Shown here: positions 18,720 to 27,600 of the stretch, in pieces | Layout: each line of letters begins with the position of its first letter | How positions within the stretch are numbered: position 1 is the stretch's first letter | Assembly (NCBI GenBank): GCA_019694135.1 | Contig: JAIBCM010000003.1 | Coordinates: 324,626 to 388,625 of the forward strand | Direction: 5' to 3' | DNA from: Verrucomicrobiia bacterium | Lineage (GTDB): Bacteria > Verrucomicrobiota > Verrucomicrobiia > JADLBR01 > JAIBCM01 | Length of the DNA stretch: 64,000 nt | Translations under genes and position numbers: made by a program | The notes under the pieces: model-generated | Database searches by the model: none | What the model was told of the DNA's origin: nothing | The model's input: only the letters and a program-made list of their open reading frames with translations

Positions 18720-20636
18720 TTAAAACTTCAAGTAAGTCGGTTCTTCCAACTCTTTTTCATAAATTTCCAGTAAATTCATTCCTTCGCTAGGTTTTAAACG
18801 GTCCTCGCGAATGGCCGTGGTAACTTGCTCCTTGAATTCGCTGGCCAACTCGTGCTTATCGTATTGGACATCCTGAAGCACCTGGCCAATTTTTCGGCCT
18901 TCGATCGTTTCTTCAATATAAAAACCGGATTCTTCGTCTCCGTCTAAAAAAACGTGCGCTTCATTCACCCTACCAAAAAGGTTATGAATATCACCCATCA
19001 CATCCTGATAAGCGCCCACCAAAAAAAATCCGATCCAATAAGACTGGTTTTGGAAGCGATGCAAACGCAACGTTTGTTGCCCTTTATTTTTACCGATGAA
19101 ACGAGACACTTTACCATCCGAATCGCAGGTAATATCCACCAAAGTTCCCCAACGATCCGGTTCTTTCTCTAAATGATGAAGCGGCATGACGGGAAATAAT
19201 TGTCCTAAAGCCCAGTGATCGACAAGCGATTGAAACACCGAAAAATTGCACCAGTACTGATCGCTCAAAGAAAATTGCAGTTCTCGAATCTCCTCCGGCA
19301 CCACTCGGGAGTTGCGATAAGCCTCGGTCACTCCTTCCGCAACTGTCCAAAACCTTTCTTCCACTATCGCCTTGGTTTCCAAATCCAATAAACCCAAACT
19401 AAACATCGTCTCAGCCTGTTCGCGAATGCGAAGCGCTTCATGCCAAACTTCGCGTCTTGTGCGACGATTTAGTTGTTTCAATAAAACTTCCAAATTTTGT
19501 GCCAATTTATCTTTAGCAATTTTTTTGACGTTCTTTAGCCTCCCTTTCTTTTCAGAAACGCCAAACACTTCCACCACCAACACTGAATGTGGCGACACCA
19601 CTGCGCGGCCACTTTCACTGACCAGATCGGGACAAGGCACTTTCTCCTCCTCACAAATTTCGGCAATTTGTTGAACCACCGTTCGACAATATTCTTCCAG
19701 CGTGTAATTCATCGAACTTTCGGAAGTGCTACGCGTGCCATCATAATCAATGCCCAATCCACCACCGACATCGACAAATTTTACTGGAAAATTTAACTGT
19801 CGAACTTTCGCGTAATAGCGGGCTGCTTCGCTCACTGCGCGTCGAATGATTTGAATATCGGGCATCTGTGATCCCATGTGAAAATGCAATAGCTGAAACA
19901 TATCTTCGGCCTGATGCTGTTTTAAAATTTCACAAGCTTCCACCAAATCACGCGCGGTTAAACCGAATTTGGCATCATCTCCAGAAGACGCAGCCCATTT
20001 GCCAGCGCCTTTGACTTGCAACTTAATGCGAAATCCCAGCTGCGGTTTAACCCCAAACTTTTCAGAAACTTTCAGCACCAAAGCCAGCTCCTCTAGCTTC
20101 TCAATCACAATAATCACTTGCTTGCCCAGTTTTTTCCCAAGCAACGCCAGACGAATAAAACTTTCATCCTTGTAGCCATTGCAAATGATCAAGCTTTCCG
20201 GATCACGATGCAAGGCCAGCGCCGCTACCAATTCCGGTTTACTGCCAGCTTCCAAACCATAATGAAACGTTTTTCCCGCCTCCAAAATTTCTTCTACGAC
20301 TTCACACAGCTGATTCACCTTGATCGGGAACACTCCGCGATAAATACCTGGATATTTTTGCTCCCGCATCACCTGTTGAAACGCCTCATTAATCGCCACC
20401 ACGCGATCCCGCAACAAATCCTGAAACCGTAACACCATCGGAAAATGCAACCCTCTTTGCTTGGCTGCTTCAATCACCTGAACCATATCCAAAGTCGCCC
20501 CTTTAGCGCGCAATGGCGACACGGTCACATTTCCTTTTCCATTGATCGAAAAATAATCGCCACCCCATCGCGGAACTCGATAATGTTCTACCGCTTTTTC
20601 AATAGTCCAATCACTCATGAATTCAATGTTGCTCAA
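18720..20636 (-). CDS. speA: Biosynthetic arginine decarboxylase
   Basis: This 638-aa PLP enzyme converts arginine to agmatine, the first step of the agmatine route to putrescine. It is of the large SpeA type: an alanine-racemase-fold barrel with the PLP lysine at Lys106 in GVFPIKVNQ, the GLEAGSKPELVAAL segment, HFHMGSQ, and VDVGGGLGIDYDG. The C-terminal catalytic Cys region includes DITCDSDG, and the end is helical. The length matches the family. It is monocistronic, followed by a 137-base gap with no gene. Its likely pathway partner aguB is in the same window but about 42 kb away. No agmatine deiminase (aguA) is seen. Confidence 0.95.
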   Translation of the reverse strand: MSNIEFMSDWTIEKAVEHYRVPRWGGDYFSINGKGNVTVSPLRAKGATLDMVQVIEAAKQRGLHFPMVLRFQDLLRDRVVAINEAFQQVMREQKYPGIYRGVFPIKVNQLCEVVEEILEAGKTFHYGLEAGSKPELVAALALHRDPESLIICNGYKDESFIRLALLGKKLGKQVIIVIEKLEELALVLKVSEKFGVKPQLGFRIKLQVKGAGKWAASSGDDAKFGLTARDLVEACEILKQHQAEDMFQLLHFHMGSQMPDIQIIRRAVSEAARYYAKVRQLNFPVKFVDVGGGLGIDYDGTRSTSESSMNYTLEEYCRTVVQQIAEICEEEKVPCPDLVSESGRAVVSPHSVLVVEVFGVSEKKGRLKNVKKIAKDKLAQNLEVLLKQLNRRTRREVWHEALRIREQAETMFSLGLLDLETKAIVEERFWTVAEGVTEAYRNSRVVPEEIRELQFSLSDQYWCNFSVFQSLVDHWALGQLFPVMPLHHLEKEPDRWGTLVDITCDSDGKVSRFIGKNKGQQTLRLHRFQNQSYWIGFFLVGAYQDVMGDIHNLFGRVNEAHVFLDGDEESGFYIEETIEGRKIGQVLQDVQYDKHELASEFKEQVTTAIREDRLKPSEGMNLLEIYEKELEEPTYLKF

Positions 20637-20765
20637 TTTTCAAAAATTAACAGTTTTTTTATTAAACCGGTTTAGCAAATGATAAAGCGTTTTTTCCCCG
20701 CCCATTTTCTGCATTCCTGCACTACCCACTTGCTCCCTATTCTTGAATCTGCTATTTTTTAAATT

Positions 20766-21317
20766 ATGCCTTTTAGCTTTCTCCTAATTCTTTTTGTGGC
20801 TCTTTATCGCATTTTTATGCCTTTGCTCAATGGCTGGCCTAATTTCGCTCCTTTAATGGCGCTAAGTTTTTGCGCTGCGATTTATTGGCCTGGTTTCTTA
20901 GCCATGATGATCCCTATCGGCGCTTTATTCATTTCTGATCTTTGGCTCAATCATTATTATCACGCCTCACTTTTAGCATGGAGCATGTTGCCCGCTTATT
21001 TTTGCTACGTTATGGCTTGGGGGCTAGGTCGCTGGGTAAAATATCATAAATCTTTTGCCACCATTTTTACTGGAAGCTTACTAGGATCCTCTCTCTTTTA
21101 TCTTATCACCAACTCGATATCCTGGTTTGCAGAACCTCTCTACGCCAAAACCGCAGCAGGTTGGTGGCAAGCCCTAACAATGGGATTACCCACTTATCCG
21201 CCAACTTATTTATTTTTCAAAAATTCTTTAATTAGCGATCTTTTATTCACTGGCTTATTTGTTTTAACTATGGAACTTTCCTCCAAAAAAGTTTCCCCTG
21301 CTATTGTCGCACGTTAA
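20766..21317 (+). CDS. DUF6580 membrane protein, putative cobalamin ECF S-component-like
   Basis: This 183-aa integral membrane protein has about five or six hydrophobic segments. It contains NGWPNFAPLMALSF, IPIGALFISDLWLNHYY, LFYLITNSISWF and PTYLFFKNSLISDLLFTGLF, which fit the DUF6580 family. Members are often found beside B12 receptors and riboswitches and look like ECF transporter substrate-binding components. Transport of cobalamin across the inner membrane is therefore inferred. The gene converges with the BtuB-like receptor gene, overlapping its stop by 4 bases. No ATPase partner is present in the window. Confidence 0.7.
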   Translation: MPFSFLLILFVALYRIFMPLLNGWPNFAPLMALSFCAAIYWPGFLAMMIPIGALFISDLWLNHYYHASLLAWSMLPAYFCYVMAWGLGRWVKYHKSFATIFTGSLLGSSLFYLITNSISWFAEPLYAKTAAGWWQALTMGLPTYPPTYLFFKNSLISDLLFTGLFVLTMELSSKKVSPAIVAR

Positions 21318-23128
21318 AAACGAAATTCTGTTTTAACATAATAAGCTCTTCGAGGCGCAGGATAACCGCTAACCTCTTCATATTCCTCGTCCCACAAATT
21401 TTCTACGCGAAATCCAACAGAACAATAACGATTAATGGCCCATTGTAATCCGCTGCGAAGAGTCAAATAATCCGGCATATCTTTTTGTTGAAAAGCTAAT
21501 GCATCAAAATCTTCGCGTTCCCGTTTCCATTCCGCCCCCAAAAACAAAGTCACACAAGAAAGAGGTTTCACTATCAAATCAGAAGTGAAAAGATGACGCG
21601 GACGTCGCACCAAACGAATTTGCGCCTCTGTGTCGTTGGCTTCCAAATAGGTATAGCCCATAGATAAGGACAAAAAATTCCAAGGCTGGATAGTAAAAGA
21701 ATTTTCCACTCCCCAGGTTTCTGCCTCAGAAATATTTTGCGGTAAAATCCCATCGAACTGAATAAGATTCTGAATTTCATTTCTAAAATAAGCCGAAGTA
21801 AATCGAATTTTTTTGTGCCAAAAATGTTGTGTGAATCCAATCTCGTAAGAAAAAGATTCTTCCGCTTCCAAATTAGGATTACCAAAACCTGGAAAATAAA
21901 GGTCTTGAAAAGTTGGTGGGCTATAAGCCGTGCCTACTTTTGCATAGAGCAAGGTGTCGGTGGGCAATTCATAGGAAAAAGTTTGCTGCCAAGTTATCGG
22001 TGTGTCATAAGCCTGATAATTATCATAGCGTAAACTGCTAATCATTTGAAAATTCTTAAATACTTCCCACTGGCTTTGCAGATAAAAACCGTAACTAAAA
22101 TGGGATTCATCAATAGCCGAAATGTGATTAGCAAAAAGATCGACCTGATTCCATTCTAAATTGGCTCCCAAAGTTAATTTCCAGGAAGAACTGATCTGAA
22201 AATCGGATTGATAATCCACGGTTTTGTATTGCAACAGCGTTTGATTATCAACCACCGGCAAAATCATATAATTTTGATCTTCTTGAGTAAAACTCGTAAT
22301 TACGGTTTGCTTCCATGTCGGGGTCGTTTGCCATGTCAATTTAGGTGCAAGTGTAAAAATTTCCCGTGTTAATTCAGCAGTAGGCGTCGAGAAAGGAATG
22401 GAGCCGGGCGATTCATTGTCTGCTTTGTAATAATTAATTAATGTTTCTAACCTGGCTGTGTCTGAAATACGGAATCCAAGTTTGGCTCGAACTGAAAAAA
22501 GGTCGATATCGTCATTGACCCGATGATAATCTGCTACCCATTTGCTTGCGCTAAACGAATAGTCGAAAAGACCAAAGGCCCCGCGACTCGCCGCGAGCTC
22601 TTGAAAAGTTGAGTAAGATCCTGTTTCGAAAGAAGCCTCACCACTCATCCGCTCTCCCTCACCCGAACTGGTAATAATATTAATCACTCCTCCCACAGCA
22701 TCTTGTCCATAAAGTGTAGAAATAGGGCCTTTCACTACCTCGATACGCTCGACATTATCCAGCGTTAAATTGGCCAAATCGTAACCGCCTGCCAAACCAG
22801 GACTCATACGAACGCCATCAATTAAAATCGTGGTATGATTCGATTCTGTTCCTCGACTAAAAATAGAGCTCAGTTGACCAGGTCCTCCCGTTGTTGCGAC
22901 AGAAAGTCCCGACACTTGTCGCAAGGCCTGCTCGACTGTTGTTATACCTTTCGCTTGCAGTTCATCAGAATTTAAAACCGTTATATCAGGCGTAATGGTT
23001 TTTTCTTTCGTTCGTGTTGCGGTGACCACTACCGGCTCTAATGTCGTGAGAGCCGGTTGCGAACCACACGAAAAAGAAATAAATAAAATGAGCAGACTAA
23101 GTCTTCGCACTTGTTTCGTTTTTTGCAT
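21314..23128 (-). CDS. btuB: TonB-dependent outer-membrane receptor, BtuB-like
   Basis: This 604-aa TonB-dependent receptor likely imports vitamin B12 across the outer membrane. After a signal peptide (residues 1-25) there is a TonB box-like stretch (EPVVVTATRTKEK), then the plug domain with TVEQALRQVSGLSV, FSRGTESNHTTILIDGVRM and RIEVVKGPISTLYGQDAVGGVINIITSS in part. The barrel ends in YYVKTEFRF with a terminal Phe. Its length matches BtuB (about 600 aa) rather than larger siderophore receptors. The cobalamin riboswitch upstream of the preceding gene (26-base gap) supports the B12 assignment. The substrate itself is inferred from this context. Confidence 0.85.
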   Translation of the reverse strand: MQKTKQVRRLSLLILFISFSCGSQPALTTLEPVVVTATRTKEKTITPDITVLNSDELQAKGITTVEQALRQVSGLSVATTGGPGQLSSIFSRGTESNHTTILIDGVRMSPGLAGGYDLANLTLDNVERIEVVKGPISTLYGQDAVGGVINIITSSGEGERMSGEASFETGSYSTFQELAASRGAFGLFDYSFSASKWVADYHRVNDDIDLFSVRAKLGFRISDTARLETLINYYKADNESPGSIPFSTPTAELTREIFTLAPKLTWQTTPTWKQTVITSFTQEDQNYMILPVVDNQTLLQYKTVDYQSDFQISSSWKLTLGANLEWNQVDLFANHISAIDESHFSYGFYLQSQWEVFKNFQMISSLRYDNYQAYDTPITWQQTFSYELPTDTLLYAKVGTAYSPPTFQDLYFPGFGNPNLEAEESFSYEIGFTQHFWHKKIRFTSAYFRNEIQNLIQFDGILPQNISEAETWGVENSFTIQPWNFLSLSMGYTYLEANDTEAQIRLVRRPRHLFTSDLIVKPLSCVTLFLGAEWKREREDFDALAFQQKDMPDYLTLRSGLQWAINRYCSVGFRVENLWDEEYEEVSGYPAPRRAYYVKTEFRF

Positions 23129-23153
23129 CGACGCTCAAAACAATTTTGAAATC

Positions 23154-24200
23154 TTACTCCAACACACGAAAACGGCGAAACTTGCTCGGAGTTCGTTCAC
23201 CTTGCTCACCGAAAGCGCGCACTTCCAATTGAATCACAACAATTCCGTCCAGAACCTCAACAAGAGCAGACCAATTTTTGTCTACTAAAACACCTTCTTG
23301 CCAGGAACCATGATTAACACGATATTCTATACCCACCATCCTCGTTTTTGATTTCACCGTGCCAATTGCCATAAAATTGCCTGACACTTTTTCATTGCGC
23401 AGGGGTCGAAGAATCGTAATTTTTTTTCGTTTCGAATTTTGTGAAGAGGTCGATCCATCTGTCGAAGCGCCCAGTAATTGATTATTCACAGTTATAGCAT
23501 CGAGTTCAAATTTGTTAGGAGCATTAGCAGGCAAACTCAAACGAACATAACCTATTTTAGTAAGAGGAGCAGCACTTGCATCCAACCAATTCCCTCCCGC
23601 CGAACCAGCCAAGACCTGTTTGATTTCTTCATAATCTTTACCAGCAAAATCGCTGACCTTTCCTAAAAACGGACGCCCAAAATCGGCACGACGTGCTCCG
23701 GATTCACTGGAATAAGGATTGGCCAAATCCGTAAAAAAATTATGAAACATAGAAATGTTTTTTTCTCCCAAAGAAAAAAAAGTCTGACCATCTTCACTGA
23801 CTTCAACCGTCACTTTATCATCGCCAAAAAGAGTAATTGGAGAACCCGCTTTCCCTTGAGGATAAGCAGCATCAAAAATACCTACATTGCTAAAAATTCC
23901 AATTTCTCGACCTGGTCCAACAATAGCAAAATGCGAAAGTTGAATCGTCATCTGGCCACCCGGACCAATTTGTAAAAGTTGCGAGTCTTCATAAGGAGGA
24001 TTAAATGGGCTAAGAATAGAAACAAAAGGAGTGCCAACTCCTACCAAAGGATCAGGCAATCCAAGAGCTGCTGAAGTTTGAGTTAAAGTTGATCCTGATC
24101 CGGGTTGATAAGAAACCACTTGCTTGCCACTGCCTGTTAACGCAAAGCTTTTGATTGATAAGACGACGACTAATCCAACACTAACTATTCCACGCTTCAT
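23154..24200 (-). CDS. Secreted surface protein of a B12-regulated operon
   Basis: This 348-aa protein has a signal peptide (residues 1-20, ending KSFALTG). The first domain contains LGLPDPLVGVG, GPGGQMTIQLSHFAIVGPGR and VTVEVSEDGQTFFSLG, a pattern I recall from cell-surface proteins in cobalamin-riboswitch operons, with a beta-sandwich look. A C-terminal Ig-like domain (about 258-348) begins ITILRPLRNEKVSG. It is the first gene after the riboswitch and is followed 25 bases later by the BtuB-like receptor. It may bind or pass on corrinoids at the surface; this is inference. A Shine-Dalgarno aggag lies just ahead of the ATG. Confidence 0.65.
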   Translation of the reverse strand: MKRGIVSVGLVVVLSIKSFALTGSGKQVVSYQPGSGSTLTQTSAALGLPDPLVGVGTPFVSILSPFNPPYEDSQLLQIGPGGQMTIQLSHFAIVGPGREIGIFSNVGIFDAAYPQGKAGSPITLFGDDKVTVEVSEDGQTFFSLGEKNISMFHNFFTDLANPYSSESGARRADFGRPFLGKVSDFAGKDYEEIKQVLAGSAGGNWLDASAAPLTKIGYVRLSLPANAPNKFELDAITVNNQLLGASTDGSTSSQNSKRKKITILRPLRNEKVSGNFMAIGTVKSKTRMVGIEYRVNHGSWQEGVLVDKNWSALVEVLDGIVVIQLEVRAFGEQGERTPSKFRRFRVLE

Positions 24201-24293
24201 TTTTTACTCCTGTTATGAGCAAGAGTAGAAAAATCACCAAAGATTAACGATGGTTTGTTGCCACTCTCACACTTTATTATTTGCGATAAAGTT

Positions 24294-24318
24294 CTATTTT
24301 CAATCCTCTTGAAAATAG
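24294..24318 (-). other. Perfect hairpin in the B12-operon leader
   Basis: On the minus strand ten bases, ctattttcaa, pair perfectly with ttgaaaatag around a five-base loop, gagga. It sits between the riboswitch and the first gene, about 95 bases ahead of the ATG. It is not followed by a T run, so it is not a simple terminator. The Shine-Dalgarno-like loop is notable but has no nearby start codon. Confidence 0.5.
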
Positions 24319-24359
24319 CAATGAGTGATTGATTGGACAGATATTCGGACTTTTGAGTT

Positions 24360-24545
24360 TCTTGAATTTCCTCCCGCCAAAGCGGGTGAAATCATTTTGC
24401 CTTTCTTCCCCCTTCGCAAAGCATTTCGGCTTCACTGGGTTTGTTCACCTATTTTTTCAAATTAGGCAATGGAAGATTGTAGCTCAATACCGCAGCGCAA
24501 CTGTCTCCGAATTTCACGGAGTTCCCCGGCGCAATCAACCTTTCT
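24360..24545 (-). promoter_or_regulatory. Cobalamin (AdoCbl/B12) riboswitch
   Basis: Read on the minus strand, the 5' core is GGGGAACTCCGTGAAATTC and then GGAGACAGTTGCGCTGCGGT. This matches the cobalamin riboswitch core: GGGAA, the GTGAAA box and the C-A/G-G...GCxGCGGTA junction. The 3' part has CCCAGTGAAGCCGAAATGC, equivalent to the conserved GAAGCCxGAAxxCC segment. A short hairpin (CCCGC, TTTG, GCGGG; 24373-24386) follows and may be the peripheral kissing element. It precedes the secreted protein and BtuB-like receptor genes, so B12 would repress their expression. The boundaries are approximate. Confidence 0.8.
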
Positions 24546-24559
24546 TTTGTTCACACAAA

Positions 24560-24597
24560 AGATAATCTCAAAATCAAAGAACTAGGCTGCTAGATAA
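24560..24597 (-). other. Candidate degenerate CRISPR-repeat-like handle downstream of the Cas9 homologue
   Basis: On the minus strand, just after the Cas9-homologue stop codon, UUAUCUAGC (24597-24589) can pair over nine positions, one of them G-U, with GUUAGAUAA of the tracrRNA-like gene. Further on, UCUUUGAUU can pair with its AAUCAAGA with one bulged base. A second UUAUCU-UUUGU (24565-24555) can also pair with ACAAA-GUU-AGAUAA. Order and strand fit a crRNA handle co-transcribed with the gene, but the region is AT-rich, unrepeated and found by eye after the fact. Confidence 0.25.
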
Positions 24598-24628
24598 AAA
24601 TTTATTTGATTTTAAGCAAGCCTAAAAA

Positions 24629-27600
24629 TTAAGCTGTTACAGCCATAGTTTGGGAACGTTTTTTAGCTGTAGCACGACTACCCACTAAATTCGTTTGAAT
24701 CGGATAAGCGCCCGCCTTTAGCAAGGCTTCCAAAGCAATATTAATCATATGAGCTTTAACTGCATCAACGTAGCCCAAGTCCAGGGCAATGCCTCCGCGA
24801 TTATTTTTCACAGAAAAAATGCGCCAAGTTCCTTTCAGGCCCCATCGACTAATTTTACGTTGCCGTTCTCTGGGCACATGAATGATCTGTCCATTCCTTA
24901 AAAAGGTCATTGGTTTTTTCGCGCAACTATCTTTAAGCGCTTGTAATCTTAACCAAACTTTATGAAAAGGAACGATGACGGATTGCGAACCTTGCGAACC
25001 TACTGCAATTCCAAAATTGTCGCGCACAATCAACGCGCCCTTAAGTGATTTAAGTTTGCTAGGTTCCTTTTCAGGATCTAATCCTAAAAGTTTAATAGCA
25101 TGTAATACTTCTGTCTTAAAAAGCTTAGAAGATTGAAGATTTCGCTGCCGCAAGGTAACTTGATCTTGTTTATCTCTAGAAACTACGCGCCAAATATTTT
25201 GTTCGACTTTTAGCCCATCCATTCGAGTAGGCAAATGTTGCACGACTCGATTTTCCAGTAACCGATGAATAAGCTGTTCTTTCAGATAACTTGGTAATTT
25301 TGGAAAAAAAGAATTTTTTTCAGAGTAAGGTTTTTGGCTATCTTGCGAATGATGAACTTGAGCGGCATAGTAAGAAAATAACCCTTGAGAACATGCTTTG
25401 ATCGCTCGCGTTAAATAGGTAACTCGAGAAATATTATTTTCATCCTTTTCGACCTGGGGACACAAACCGGCAAGATAACTTTCTAAGTTCCACTGTTTTT
25501 GCACCGGTTCCAGTACCGTTTGTGAAAGCGTAACAATAGGCGGAGGCGCATGATGAAAAACGCTAGCAATAACGCGGGCACCAATTTGAGTTAAAGAAAA
25601 AGATTGTGCTGTTTCGAAAGCAGAAAATTCAGAAACCAAACGAGGTCTTTCACTCATTTCGATGTGTTGCTGATGCCGAAAATCTTCATCTGTCGTTTCC
25701 AGATTTTCCACAAAACGTTTAAAGTTTGAAGGCGAGGTAATAGAAAGATGTGGTAAATTGGGCACCGGCTTACCAGCCTCCTCCTCCACAAACTTAGCTC
25801 CGGACCGTTTACCTTTCCAATTGTGAATTTCAGTAAAAGTCAGCACTAAAGAGTCCAATGACTCAGAAAAGCTCTTCACATCAGGAGTAATATAATCTTT
25901 ATCTACCTTTCTCAAAACAAGGTCTATAGGTTGATATTTTTCTCCTGTGTAAGGACATCGCCAACCCAAATCTTCGGCAATACAAGCTTTGCGAATAATT
26001 TCGGAAGTGATTGGAACGTTGCAATTTTTAATCTTAGCATCCAATTGCAATTTCTTCATGAGACGTTGCCACTCTTCTGATTCAGAATTTTCGTTCAAGT
26101 CTGGCAAGGGTTTAAATCCAGAACTTTTTGTGGGATGATCTACTTTAAAGATAACTTTTTTAATCGCCCCCAAATTGTCATCGGCATAAGTCTGAACAAT
26201 ATCTTTTACCAAACGTTCCAGTAAAAGCATACGATGTTGCACCCAATGACTTTTGGTTTGAAACGATAAAGGCATTTCAAATTGCGCTTGGCGTAACTCC
26301 GGTGTTAACGATAAACAACCTCCAGGTCGTTGCGGTTGTTTGCCTTGCATGATTTCATTAGCAACCTCTTTCATAACCCACCGAGCGTACGGAGCACGAC
26401 CAGTCAATTGCTCAGGATAAAATTTTATTTGCAAAAGATCTTCCAACCCAACCACAGACTCGCGCTTTCGTCGACGATTCTGAGCCAGTTGCAGCTGTTG
26501 TTGGAGCTCCTGATCAAATAAATCAACAGCCCCACCTCTTGACTGTAATTGAGCTCGAATTTGTTCTAGCGTAACAGCATGTCCCCGTCGCCATTGTCCT
26601 CGAATCCTTTTTTTCAAACATTCAGGCAACAAATTCCAAAAAGGCAACAAACGGTTTGAAGTTTCTAATTTTCGAATCGGATCAACCATCAAAGCCTCGG
26701 CCAATTCGGCTTGATGAAATAGCTTATCCAAATTGTCCTCATCTGCATTCGTCGTGACTCGCACCGCTTTTTTAAATTGCGTAATCGTAAAATGTCCGCG
26801 TCGCTGAGCTAATTCCGTTATTTTTTGCAACTCGGCTTGATTCAGAAAACGATGAGGCAAATCTTTCGCCTCTTTAATTTGTATGCGCGACAAAAGAGTT
26901 GCCCAACGATAGCGATAAAATTCAGGACAATTTTTATGCGGCGTGCGGGATCTCTGAGCCGCAACGATCTTAGCGCGTTCTTCACTGATCGTGTGGCGTT
27001 TAGCCTCTAGCAAAAGTCGAGGATAAGTAATGGGACAAATCGTTCGATCTCGATTATCAAATCGAGCCACGAGTTGGCCAAATAAAAGACCGCCTTCGAA
27101 ACGATTGGGCAAGTGCAAATTTGCCTGAGGCAGTGTCTGCCAAGCTTTTTTATCTTCAATACCCTCCCCAATCAAAGTACGAATGAATTCCTGATTTACC
27201 TGAGACAAATGCCCAATATGCGCTTCCAAAATTCTTCGTACTTCTGCTTCCACTACTTTACGGGGAAAGGCCGCGTTATGATTCTTAAAAGTCAAATGAG
27301 AAGCTTTTTTATCCTTCAAAGGATCCAATCCTAACTCCGCACAAAAAGTTTCCGCCATGGTGCTTGTTTTATGACGCTTCATAAACTCCCAAGCATTTTT
27401 TTCTTTTTGGCTATCTTCAACGTAAACTTTTTTCTCCAAATAACTCCAACGTCGATTTCCGTCATACCCTCGATTATGAGCATACCAACGCAACACATTC
27501 CACAACTCTGACCAGGAAAGCAACTCGCCACCTTGCAAGACTCGAGCTGCCAGTAACCACGGCCATGCGCAACCTGGTCGGTTCAACGCCTCTTGCTCTA

